NCBI GenBank assembly: GCA_035689095.1
Contig: DASSMB010000067.1
Span: forward strand, 1-10,956
Origin: JACDDK01 sp035689095
GTDB lineage: Bacteria; Actinomycetota; Rubrobacteria; Rubrobacterales; Rubrobacteraceae
Length of the DNA: 10,956 nucleotides
Reading direction: 5' to 3'
The position numbers and the translations under genes were made by a program. Positions within the stretch are counted from its first letter, which is position 1, and each line of letters opens with the position of its first letter. Positions 1 to 6,513 of this stretch are shown here, piece by piece. Below the pieces are notes generated by a model, which saw only the letters and a program-made list of their open reading frames with translations, was not told the origin of the DNA and ran no database searches.

Positions 1-1553
1 TTTTTGGCCGGGTCTTCGAGGTAAGAGAAGTCGTTGAACAGCCCGATCTCATCTCCCATGTAGAGCAACGGCACTCCGCCGTAGCCGAGGATGACCGCAT
101 GGCCGAGCAGGATGCGCCGAATGGACATCTCGACGAGCGCTTCGTCTCCGGTCTCCAGCGCCGACTCCAGGCCCGCGAGGCTCGCCAGGGTCCCGCTGAT
201 GCGCCGGTCGCCGGTGCGGGGGTTTAGCTGGTAGACCGCGCCCCGCGCGGGACTGCCGGAGAAGTCTCCCGAGTAGTAGTCCGAGAGGAAGGCCCGGTGA
301 GCCGGACCGTCCAGCCCGGCGAGCGCCGCGTCCTCCTCGGTCACGGCCCAGCCGATGTCGTCGTGGCAGCGGATGTATGTCCCCCAGGCGGTGTTCGCGG
401 GCTTCTCCGGGAAGTTCATCAGGACGCGGGTCATCAGCGTCGTGTCGCGGCTGGCGAGGGAGGACCAGATCTGGACCATCAAGCTGTTGTGGTACGCGAG
501 GTCGGACTCCTTGCCGTAGCGGCTGTGCGTCCCCAGGTAATGGATCAGGTTATCCGGGGAGACTATCGCCTCGGCCTTGTGGATGACCGCTGGGGCTACG
601 ATGCGCGAGCAGGCCCGCAATGCCTGGAGGAGATCGTGCGCTTCCGGCTGGTTCTGGCAGTCAGTGCCGGGCCGCTTCCACATAAACGCCACCGCGTCGA
701 GCCGGAAGACCTCCACCCCCTGGTTCGCCAGGTACAGCAGCACGTCCGTCATCTCCAGGAAGACGCGCGGGTTCGACCAGTTGAGGTCCCACTGGTACTC
801 GCTGAAGGTGGTCCAGACCCAGCGGTCCATCTCCTCGACCCACGTGAAGTTGCCCGGTGCGGACTCCGGCAGCACCTCCGGCAGCGTCCGCTCGTACTGG
901 TCCGGCACGGTCCGGTCCGGGAATGTGTGGAACATCGCCACGTACTCCTCCTCTCCGGCGCGGGCTCTCGCGGCCCATTCGTGCTCGCGGGCGCAGTGGT
1001 TCAGGACCAGGTCCAGGCAGACGCTTATGCCCTCGGCGCGCAGGGCCGAGCATACTTCGCGCAGGTCGTCCATCGTGCCCAGGGCCGGCTCCACGGCCCG
1101 ATAGTCCTCCACGGCGTACCCGCCGTCGTTCGGACCGGGGCGGGACTTGAGTAGCGGCATCAGGTGCGCGTAGTTGACGCCGAGTTCCTTGAGGTACGGG
1201 AGTTTCGGCACGATGCCGCGCAGGTCTCCGGCGAACCGGTCGGTGTAGAAGACGTAGCCGATGCGGCGCTCGTTCTGGAACCAGCCGGGTGTCAGGCTCC
1301 GTTCCAGGTCCAGAAGCTTCAACTCCTCGGAGCGGGCGCGGTAGCTGGCGGCGAGCTGTGAGATCAGGGCCGTGACGAACTCCCGATAGTCCGCGCGGGC
1401 GCCGTATGGCTGCCGCAAGCCGTCGAGGAGGTCTTGCCAGTAGCGCTCCAGGCGCAGCATGAAGACGTCCGCGTCGCGGGCGGGCAGGAGAGAGAGCGCC
1501 TCCCTCGCCGCCGGGGCGACCTCGGCGAAGAGCGCGCGGGCCTCGGGGGTCAT
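1..1553 (-). CDS. Amylosucrase (glycoside hydrolase family 13), 3'-truncated by window edge
   Basis: Amylosucrase makes alpha-1,4-glucan from sucrose and releases fructose (EC 2.4.1.4). The frame is open from an ATG at 1553 to the window edge, giving the first 517 residues of a family usually about 630-650 aa long; the C-terminal beta domain lies outside. All GH13 signatures are visible: DLVLNH, GVEVFRLDAVAF with nucleophile Asp286, HKAEAIVSPD with acid/base Glu328, and CHDDIGW with the transition-state-stabilising Asp398. The N-terminal helical region (FMLRLERYWQDL) and the segments GYVFYTDRFAG, LMPLLK, NDGGYAVEDYR and DCQNQPE are typical of amylosucrase and set it apart from trehalose synthase or alpha-glucosidase. 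The numbering of Asp286 and Glu328 equals that of the Neisseria polysaccharea enzyme. It is divergent from purU. Start choice is not settled: the Shine-Dalgarno lies 24 nt upstream of this ATG. No signal peptide is seen, so it is probably cytoplasmic. Confidence 0.95.
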   Translation of the reverse strand, partial: MTPEARALFAEVAPAAREALSLLPARDADVFMLRLERYWQDLLDGLRQPYGARADYREFVTALISQLAASYRARSEELKLLDLERSLTPGWFQNERRIGYVFYTDRFAGDLRGIVPKLPYLKELGVNYAHLMPLLKSRPGPNDGGYAVEDYRAVEPALGTMDDLREVCSALRAEGISVCLDLVLNHCAREHEWAARARAGEEEYVAMFHTFPDRTVPDQYERTLPEVLPESAPGNFTWVEEMDRWVWTTFSEYQWDLNWSNPRVFLEMTDVLLYLANQGVEVFRLDAVAFMWKRPGTDCQNQPEAHDLLQALRACSRIVAPAVIHKAEAIVSPDNLIHYLGTHSRYGKESDLAYHNSLMVQIWSSLASRDTTLMTRVLMNFPEKPANTAWGTYIRCHDDIGWAVTEEDAALAGLDGPAHRAFLSDYYSGDFSGSPARGAVYQLNPRTGDRRISGTLASLAGLESALETGDEALVEMSIRRILLGHAVILGYGGVPLLYMGDEIGLFNDFSYLEDPAK

Positions 1554-1577
1554 GTTCAGCAGGTTCTGGATGGGTCT

Positions 1578-1584
1578 TCCTCCC
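1578..1584 (-). promoter_or_regulatory. Shine-Dalgarno of the amylosucrase gene, oddly placed
   Basis: On the minus strand this reads GGGAGGA, a strong ribosome binding site. It lies 24 nt before the first in-frame ATG (1553) but only about 7 nt before an in-frame ATC codon (1571-1569). Either ATG is used with a long spacer, or initiation occurs at a rare non-AUG codon, which would add six residues. Confidence 0.5.
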
Positions 1585-1602
1585 TGATCTGCGCCGCTTG
1601 CT

Positions 1603-1631
1603 GTTATAGAGGGTGTTGTAGCAGAATGCAA
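1603..1631 (-). promoter_or_regulatory. Sigma70-type promoter for amylosucrase
   Basis: On the minus strand a -35 box TTGCAT (1631-1626) is followed after exactly 17 nt by a -10 box TATAAC (1608-1603). The predicted transcription start is near 1596, leaving a leader of about 40 nt that contains the Shine-Dalgarno. This is the best consensus promoter in the window. It lies within the amylosucrase/purU divergent spacer and ends about 35 nt from the purU start. Confidence 0.65.
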
Positions 1632-1665
1632 AACCTGGCGTAACCCTTCCGCGAAGCGAGGCTTG

Positions 1666-2523
1666 ATGAGCTACAACCTGAGGCTATTGATCTCCTGCCC
1701 CGACAGGAAGGGTCTTATCTCCGCGATCTCATCGTTTATCGCCATGCACGACGGCAATATCCTCTCCGCCGACCAGTACGTGAGCGGCAACGGGGCGGGG
1801 ACTTTCTTTATGCGGCTGGAGATAGAGGGCGAGGGGTTCGGGCTAGGGCGCGACGAGTTCGACGGAGCGTTCGCGCCGCTGGCCCGCCGTCACAACATGG
1901 ACTGGCGCATCACGCACACCGACTCCCCGAAACGGATGGCGATCCTGGTCTCCCGCTACGACCACTGCCTGATAGACCTGCTCTGGCGCTGGGACGCCGG
2001 AGAGCTGGAGGCCGAGATACCGCTCGTCGTCTCAAACCACCCGGAACTCGCGTCGCGCGCGGAGATCTACGGCATCCCCTTCCACCACCTGCCGGTCACC
2101 AAAGAGAACAAGGCCGAGCAGGAGTCGAGGATGCTTGACCTGCTCCGCGAGAACTCGATAGACGTCGTGGTCCTGGCCCGCTACATGCAGATACTGACGC
2201 CCAGGTTTGTCCAGACCTACCCGGACCGCATCATCAACATCCACCACTCCTTCCTCCCGGCTTTCGTCGGCGCGGACCCGTACCGCCGGGCGCACGAGCG
2301 GGGCGTGAAGACCATCGGCGCGACCGCCCACTACGTCACGGAAGACCTCGACGCCGGTCCCATAATCCATCAGGACGTCGCCCACGTCACGCACCGGGAC
2401 ACGGTAGACGACCTCGTCCGGCTCGGCCGCGAGGTGGAGCGCCGGGTACTGGCCCGCGCTGTCCGCTGGCACCTCGAAGACCGCATCCTGGTGGACGGAA
2501 ACCGCACCGTCGTCTTCGAGTAG
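1666..2523 (+). CDS. purU: Formyltetrahydrofolate deformylase
   Basis: PurU hydrolyses 10-formyl-tetrahydrofolate to formate and THF (EC 3.5.1.10), balancing the one-carbon pool and supplying formate for purine synthesis. The 285 residues comprise an N-terminal ACT domain (about 4-80, beginning LRLLISCPDRKGLISAI) and a formyltransferase-like domain (about 87-285, from RMAILVSRYDHCL). The catalytic triad of the fold is visible as Asn191 and His193 in INIHHSFLPAF and Asp229 in EDLDAGPII; VKTIGATAHYVT is also typical. Length matches the family (about 280-290 aa). ATG at 1666 is chosen; a TTG directly before it (1663) is in frame but leaves no room after the weak GAGG at 1658-1661. The gene is divergent from amylosucrase and is followed by a GC-rich hairpin. 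Confidence 0.96.
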   Translation: MSYNLRLLISCPDRKGLISAISSFIAMHDGNILSADQYVSGNGAGTFFMRLEIEGEGFGLGRDEFDGAFAPLARRHNMDWRITHTDSPKRMAILVSRYDHCLIDLLWRWDAGELEAEIPLVVSNHPELASRAEIYGIPFHHLPVTKENKAEQESRMLDLLRENSIDVVVLARYMQILTPRFVQTYPDRIINIHHSFLPAFVGADPYRRAHERGVKTIGATAHYVTEDLDAGPIIHQDVAHVTHRDTVDDLVRLGREVERRVLARAVRWHLEDRILVDGNRTVVFE

Positions 2524-2529
2524 CTTGCC

Positions 2530-2546
2530 AGCGCGGGGGCCGCGCT
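2530..2546 (+). terminator. GC-rich hairpin after purU, possible terminator
   Basis: Seven nucleotides after the purU stop lies a perfect inverted repeat: arms AGCGCGG and CCGCGCT around a GGG loop. No T-tract follows, so termination would have to be of the U-tract-poor kind reported in high-GC bacteria. The position between purU and a separate putative promoter supports the reading, but the evidence is structural only. Confidence 0.4.
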
Positions 2547-2554
2547 CCGGTTAG

Positions 2555-2560
2555 GATAAT
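2555..2560 (+). promoter_or_regulatory. Possible -10 element upstream of the unknown exported protein
   Basis: GATAAT matches five of six positions of TATAAT. No good -35 is found at 16-18 nt; TTGCCA at 2525 is 24 nt away. A transcription start near 2567 would give a short leader carrying the Shine-Dalgarno at 2581. Weak. Confidence 0.3.
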
Positions 2561-2580
2561 GCCTTCGGCGTTTGGACCAG

Positions 2581-2587
2581 GGAAGGA
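2581..2587 (+). promoter_or_regulatory. Shine-Dalgarno that points to a CTG start
   Basis: GGAAGGA is followed after 6 nt by an in-frame CTG (2594) of the downstream gene. The ATG that overlaps the end of this element (2587) is in another frame and leads to a stop at 2757, so it cannot start the main product without a frameshift. Confidence 0.5.
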
Positions 2588-2593
2588 TGTCTT

Positions 2594-3832
2594 CTGACAG
2601 ACCAGTCGAGATTCGACAGGAGGAGGGGCGCGAGACGAAAGACGAGGCGTCTGGTTATCTCCGTCCTGCTGCTCGCTCTGCTCCTGATCGCGGTTCTCGC
2701 CGTGGTGCGAGGCTGCGGTTCGGGGCAGAACGCGAACCTTTCGCAGTCGGGAGATAAGACGCCGAAGGACAGCGGCGCAGCGTCCGGGAAGACCGAGGAG
2801 ACCGCGAAAGCTTCGAAGAAGCAACCGAAGAAAGAGAAGAAGCCGGAGCAGCCTTTCGCCGCCATACCGCCGCCGAAGGGCGCGGAGAAGACGAACCCCG
2901 AGAGCAGCCTAAACCTCGCCGCCCAGGAAGACCTCAACAGCGGCTCGGCGGCGCAGGACCAGTACGCCAGTGGTGAGACCACGGCAGAGCAGATGGAGCC
3001 CGAGGCGAAACTGAGCGTGCCGCGCGGGCAGACGCTCCTGAAGGGCAAGGAGGACACCTCCGACGGGCCGCTCAAGAAGTACCGGCTGGTAGCGTACTAC
3101 GGGACGCCGCTCTCGAACCTGATGGGCGTGCTCGGGGAGTCTGGGCCGGAGGAGATGATGAAGCAACTCAAGGATCAGACGCGGGCGTACTCGGCGGCCG
3201 ACCCGGACCGCCCGGCGGTGCCGACGATAGAGTTGATCGCTTCGGTGGCGCAGCGGGACCCCGGCGCCGACGGCCTCTACGTTGCGCAGACGCCGAAGGC
3301 GGAGATCGAACGCTACTCTCGACTCGCGAAGGAGAACCACGCTCTCTTACTGCTCGACGTGCAGCTCGGGCGGGCGACGGTGAAGCAGGAGATAGAGATC
3401 CTGCGTCCATTTTTGGAGAAACCCTACGTCCACCTCGCCATAGACACCGAATACTCCGTCGAGGAGGGACAGGTTCCCGGCGTGGACCTGGGGTCGGTGG
3501 ACGGGTCGGAGATCCAGGGCGCCGTCGAGTACCTGGACGACCTGGTGAGGAAGAAGCACCTGCCGGATAAGATGCTCCTGGTACACGAGTTCGCCCAGAA
3601 CATCGTGACGAACAAGCAGAGCATCAAGCCCACGGATAACGTCGAGGTCGTGCTGCACGCTGACGGTTTCGGTTCTCCGGATGACAAGGCTCTCAAGTAC
3701 GGGATTCTGGCTCGCGACGAGCCGATACAGTATGGCGGCTTCAAGGTCTTCTACAAGCAGGACCGGCCGGTCTTGAAGCCGGAGGACGTGCTGACCCTCG
3801 ACCCCGCCCCGGCGGTCGTCACCTACCAGTAG
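2594..3832 (+). CDS. Membrane-anchored or exported protein of unknown function, probable TIM-barrel domain
   Basis: I do not recognise a named family. With the CTG start the product has 412 residues: an Arg-rich N-terminus (RRRGARRKTRR, residues 9-19), one hydrophobic helix (about 20-38), then Cys41 in VVRGC, a poor lipobox. A Lys/Glu/Pro/Ser-rich linker (about 42-155) suits a spacer across a cell wall. The domain at about 163-412 alternates strands and helices like a (beta/alpha)8 barrel, with polar or acidic residues at predicted strand ends: YYG (164-166), Asp255 in LDVQ, Asp284 and Glu286 in AIDTEY, His331-Glu332 in VHEF and Asp357 in HADGFG. This resembles glycosidase-like barrels, but no substrate can be named. 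No ATG, GTG or TTG occurs in this frame before GTG 2702, and starting there would remove nearly all of the membrane helix. A frameshift after ATG 2587 is the alternative. It converges on the GST gene 33 bases away. Confidence 0.8.
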   Translation: MTDQSRFDRRRGARRKTRRLVISVLLLALLLIAVLAVVRGCGSGQNANLSQSGDKTPKDSGAASGKTEETAKASKKQPKKEKKPEQPFAAIPPPKGAEKTNPESSLNLAAQEDLNSGSAAQDQYASGETTAEQMEPEAKLSVPRGQTLLKGKEDTSDGPLKKYRLVAYYGTPLSNLMGVLGESGPEEMMKQLKDQTRAYSAADPDRPAVPTIELIASVAQRDPGADGLYVAQTPKAEIERYSRLAKENHALLLLDVQLGRATVKQEIEILRPFLEKPYVHLAIDTEYSVEEGQVPGVDLGSVDGSEIQGAVEYLDDLVRKKHLPDKMLLVHEFAQNIVTNKQSIKPTDNVEVVLHADGFGSPDDKALKYGILARDEPIQYGGFKVFYKQDRPVLKPEDVLTLDPAPAVVTYQ

Positions 3833-3865
3833 TTCGGAGATTCGAATAGTTGCCGGGTAGCGCCT

Positions 3866-4501
3866 TTAGGTGATCCTTTCCATCTCGAAGGGGACCATGA
3901 CGTGATCGCGGTATGCCGGCCGTCTGGTGAGACGGTCATGCCACGCCTCCAGGTTCGGGAGCGGTGGGCGATCTATCTCAAGTTCCAGCCAGCGGTAGAC
4001 TGTCGACCCGAGCGCGATGTCTCCGGTGGTCAACGTCTCCCCGGCGACGTACTCACCGCCTTCGAGGTGGGCGTCGAGCACCCGCAGGGTCTCGGCCGTG
4101 GCTTTTACGGAAGCTGCTATCGTCTCCGGGTTCCGGTCTTCGGGCGGGGTGCGAACGAGGCCCAGTAGAGTCTCCCGGAATGCGGGGAAGACCGTTCCGA
4201 GCTGGTAGTCCATCCATTTGTCCGAGAGGGCGCGCGCCGCGGGGTCTTCGGGCCAGAGGCCGCCTTCTCCGTACTTCGCGCAGAGGTAACGCACGATGGT
4301 GTTCGACTCCCAGAGGTCGAAACCGTCGTCCGACACGAGGGGGACGAGCCCCACGGGGTTGCGGGACAGAAATTCCGGCTCCTTGTTTTTTCCGTACAGG
4401 CCGCCCGCGTCGTGACGGTCGAACGGCAACTCCAGTTCGCCCAGGCACCAGAGTACCTTCTGCACGTTCACCGAGTTGGACCTGCCCCAGACTTCGATCA
4501 C
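3866..4501 (-). CDS. Glutathione S-transferase family protein
   Basis: This is a 211-residue cytosolic GST-like protein. The N-terminal thioredoxin-fold domain (about 1-80) begins VWGRSNSVNVQKVLW, with Ser8/Ser10 near the usual catalytic position, and contains the cis-proline loop NPVGLVPLV (Pro54) and the glutathione-contacting ESNTIVRYL (Glu65-Ser66). The all-helical C-terminal domain (about 90-205) carries the family motif region LTTGDIALGSTVYRW. Members conjugate glutathione or a related thiol to electrophiles, or act as isomerases or dehalogenases; the substrate cannot be read here. Actinobacteria usually lack glutathione, so if the host is actinobacterial the thiol partner is open. Start is GTG at 4501-4499, preceded at 7 nt by AAAGGGG. 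It converges with the unknown exported protein and is divergent from the his operon, across a 108-nt spacer. Confidence 0.9.
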   Translation of the reverse strand: MIEVWGRSNSVNVQKVLWCLGELELPFDRHDAGGLYGKNKEPEFLSRNPVGLVPLVSDDGFDLWESNTIVRYLCAKYGEGGLWPEDPAARALSDKWMDYQLGTVFPAFRETLLGLVRTPPEDRNPETIAASVKATAETLRVLDAHLEGGEYVAGETLTTGDIALGSTVYRWLELEIDRPPLPNLEAWHDRLTRRPAYRDHVMVPFEMERIT

Positions 4502-4593
4502 CCGCGTACCCCTTTACTCGCTGACACTAGAGGAAGTTTAGCCGGGATCGATACACTTGGTCCCGCGCGCTCTACCAACGCCCGCACATCGGT

Positions 4594-4599
4594 TAAGAT
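4594..4599 (+). promoter_or_regulatory. -10 element for the his operon, near-leaderless arrangement
   Basis: TAAGAT fits the TANNNT form of sigma70-type -10 boxes and ends 10 nt before the hisZ ATG (4610). Transcription would start at about 4605-4607, giving a leader of only 3-5 nt. No Shine-Dalgarno is visible before hisZ, which fits leaderless translation. No convincing -35 box is seen. Confidence 0.45.
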
Positions 4600-4609
4600 A
4601 GCGGTTCGT

Positions 4610-5857
4610 ATGCAGATACAGACGCACAGGAAGTTCTCGACGACGCCGGGCACGCGCGACGTGCTGCCGCCGGAGTCCACGCGCCTCCTGGACGTGCAGC
4701 AGAGGATCCGCGAGCGGTTCCGTATGCACGGCTTCCGGGAGGTGGTGACGCCGGCGCTGGAGTACTCGGAGGTCATAGAGGAGCCGAAGCTCAGAGACTC
4801 GGCGTTCAAGCTCTTCGACCAGGACAACCAGATGCTCATCCTGCGCCCCGAGATGACCACCCCGATCGCGCGCCTCATCGCTCAGCGGCTAGCGGGCAGC
4901 CCGACGCCGCACAAGCTCTCCTACAGCCTCCCCGTCTACCGCCGCGCCAGCGTGGGCCGCGGCCAGAGCGCGGAGTTCCACCAGGCCGGGGTCGAGGTCG
5001 TCGGCTCCACGAGCCCTGGCGAGGACGCCGGAGCGATAGCCTTGCTCGTTGACGTGCTGGAGACCGTGGGCCTGCGCGCCCCCGGCGACTTCGCGGTCGT
5101 GCTCGGGCAGGTCGCGTTCTACGAGGGCTACCTGAGGGAAGTGGCGCCGGAGGCCGAGCCCGAGATAGTCGCGGCGCTCGTAGCGAAGGACCTCGTGCGG
5201 GTGGACGCTCTGGCGGGGAACCTGCCGGATGGGGCCGCGGCGGGCGCGCGCGAGATACCGCGCCTGGTCGGCCCGGCAACGGATAGCGGAGTGCTCGAAG
5301 AGGCGGCCCGGTACGCGGATGGCCCGGAAGCCACGGCTGCTCTGGATAACCTGCGCGAGATACTCGCCCACCTCGACGCCCACGGTTGCCTGGACGCCGT
5401 GATCCTGGACCTCGGACTCATCGGGCGGCGCAACTACTACACCGGCGCGGTCTACGAGGCGTACGCCTCCGGGATGGGCTTCAGCGTCGCCAACGGCGGC
5501 CGCTACGATAACCTGCTCCAGCGCTTCGGGGAGTCGCTCCCCGCCACGGGCTTCGCCATCTCGATAGAACGTCTCATCTCCGCCATGCCCGAAGAGCCCC
5601 GGCCCGTGTGCCTCGTCCTCGCTGGAGCATCGGCGGAAGCATCCCGGACAGCCCGCCGCCTGCGCGAGTCCGGCGTGCCCGTGCTGCACGTCGCCGAGGA
5701 CCTGTCGGAGAGAGAGGCGACGGCCTACGCGCACTCCGTCGGGGCGGCGTGGGTCTCTCGTCCGGTCCCCGGCGGGATAGACCTCTGGCCGGTGGAGGCG
5801 GATGGCGGGTCCGAGGTAGTGCCTCTGGAAGACGTGGCTGGAAAGGTGCTCGCGTGA
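4610..5857 (+). CDS. hisZ: ATP phosphoribosyltransferase regulatory subunit (HisRS paralogue)
   Basis: HisZ is a catalytically dead histidyl-tRNA synthetase relative that assembles with short HisG to form active, histidine-sensitive ATP phosphoribosyltransferase. The 415-residue product has the class II synthetase core (about 8-320): TPGTRDVLPP at the N-terminus, motif 2 region YRRASVGRGQSAEFHQAGVE (from Tyr110) and NGGRYDNL (295-302). It is HisZ and not HisRS because the motif 2 Glu of FRxERPQ is replaced (YRRASVG) and the histidine-binding RGLDYYT is altered to RRNYYTG (273-279). The segment after about 320 (PVCLVLAGASAEASRTARRL onward) looks like a reduced anticodon-binding-like domain that many HisZ lack. 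ATG 4610 is chosen because the family N-terminus begins just after it. It is the first gene of the operon; its TGA overlaps the hisG GTG. Confidence 0.93.
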   Translation: MQIQTHRKFSTTPGTRDVLPPESTRLLDVQQRIRERFRMHGFREVVTPALEYSEVIEEPKLRDSAFKLFDQDNQMLILRPEMTTPIARLIAQRLAGSPTPHKLSYSLPVYRRASVGRGQSAEFHQAGVEVVGSTSPGEDAGAIALLVDVLETVGLRAPGDFAVVLGQVAFYEGYLREVAPEAEPEIVAALVAKDLVRVDALAGNLPDGAAAGAREIPRLVGPATDSGVLEEAARYADGPEATAALDNLREILAHLDAHGCLDAVILDLGLIGRRNYYTGAVYEAYASGMGFSVANGGRYDNLLQRFGESLPATGFAISIERLISAMPEEPRPVCLVLAGASAEASRTARRLRESGVPVLHVAEDLSEREATAYAHSVGAAWVSRPVPGGIDLWPVEADGGSEVVPLEDVAGKVLA

Positions 5858-6513
5858 ACGGCCGACCGTCGGGGCTCCGGGTGGCGGTGCCGAAGGGCGC
5901 CATCTTCGAGGATGCGCTGGCGGCGCTGGGGAGCGCGGGGCTCCCGGTGGAGGTGTTGCGCGAGGACGGGCGCAAGCTCTTCTACGAGGCGGCGGGCACG
6001 CAGTTCATCGTCAGCCGGCCGTCGGACGTGCCGGTCTTCGTGGAGTACGGGGCGGCGGACGTTGGGATCGTGGGGAAGGACGTGCTGGAGGAGCAGGAGC
6101 CGAACGTCATGGAGCTTCGGGACCTGGGGACGGGGGCGTGCAGCATGATCCTGGCCGCTCCCGCCAGTGACGCGGAGCGGGTGAGGGCCGAGATAGAGCG
6201 TGCCGAGGTCGTGCGGGTGGCGACCAAGTTCCCGCGCACGGCCCGCCGGTACTTCGAGGGCCTGGGGCGGCAGGCGGAGATCATCGAGCTGCACGGCTCC
6301 ATAGAGCTCGCGCCGCTCGTCGGGCTCGCGGAGTGCATCGTGGACCTGACCGCCACCGGAACCACGCTGCGCGAGAACGACCTGGTGGTGATGGATGAGA
6401 TCTCCTACTCTACCGCCCGCTTGATCGCAAACCGCGGCGCATACCGGCTCCGCAACCGCGAGGTAGCCGCCCTCGCCGCAACGATGCAGGGCGTGGGAGG
6501 TCACGTTGGCTAG
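5854..6513 (+). CDS. hisG: ATP phosphoribosyltransferase, short form
   Basis: HisG condenses ATP with PRPP to phosphoribosyl-ATP, the first committed step of histidine synthesis (EC 2.4.2.17). At 219 residues this is the short form without the C-terminal ACT-like regulatory domain, consistent with hisZ directly upstream. Visible features are the N-terminal strand LRVAVPKGAIFEDAL, the PSDVPVFVEYGAADVGIVGKD segment and the PRPP-binding loop DLTATGTTLREND (from Asp164). Start is GTG 5854, overlapping the hisZ stop in GTGA, with GGAAAGG at 5840-5846 as ribosome binding site. Longer readings upstream of 5854 only extend into hisZ. The 3' end overlaps hisD by 8 bases. Histidine feedback is expected to act through HisZ (family knowledge). 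Confidence 0.96.
   Translation: MNGRPSGLRVAVPKGAIFEDALAALGSAGLPVEVLREDGRKLFYEAAGTQFIVSRPSDVPVFVEYGAADVGIVGKDVLEEQEPNVMELRDLGTGACSMILAAPASDAERVRAEIERAEVVRVATKFPRTARRYFEGLGRQAEIIELHGSIELAPLVGLAECIVDLTATGTTLRENDLVVMDEISYSTARLIANRGAYRLRNREVAALAATMQGVGGHVG

Noticed and set aside
297..1154. Long open frame on the plus strand (285 codons) and others nearby
   Set aside because: They lie antisense to the amylosucrase gene, whose translation carries every family motif. Their products are low-complexity Arg/Gly/Ala/Val-rich sequences without domains, as expected for GC-rich shadow frames.
2572..2757. Small open frame from ATG 2587, giving MSSDRPVEIRQEEG and ending at 2757
   Set aside because: Mostly overlaps the N-terminal coding part of the exported protein in another frame and its product has no features. 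Kept only as a possible frameshifted start of that gene.
3833..3865. Terminator between the convergent exported-protein and GST genes
   Set aside because: Only a short ATTCGAAT palindrome is present; no stable stem or T-tract was found.
4502..4609. Promoter for the GST gene on the minus strand
   Set aside because: TAAACT (4540-4535) is a possible -10, but no -35 box stands at a suitable distance, so it was not listed as a feature.
4610..5857. Histidyl-tRNA synthetase (hisS)
   Set aside because: The motif 2 Glu and the RGLDYYT histidine-binding motif are lost, and the gene directly precedes a short hisG, which is the HisZ context.
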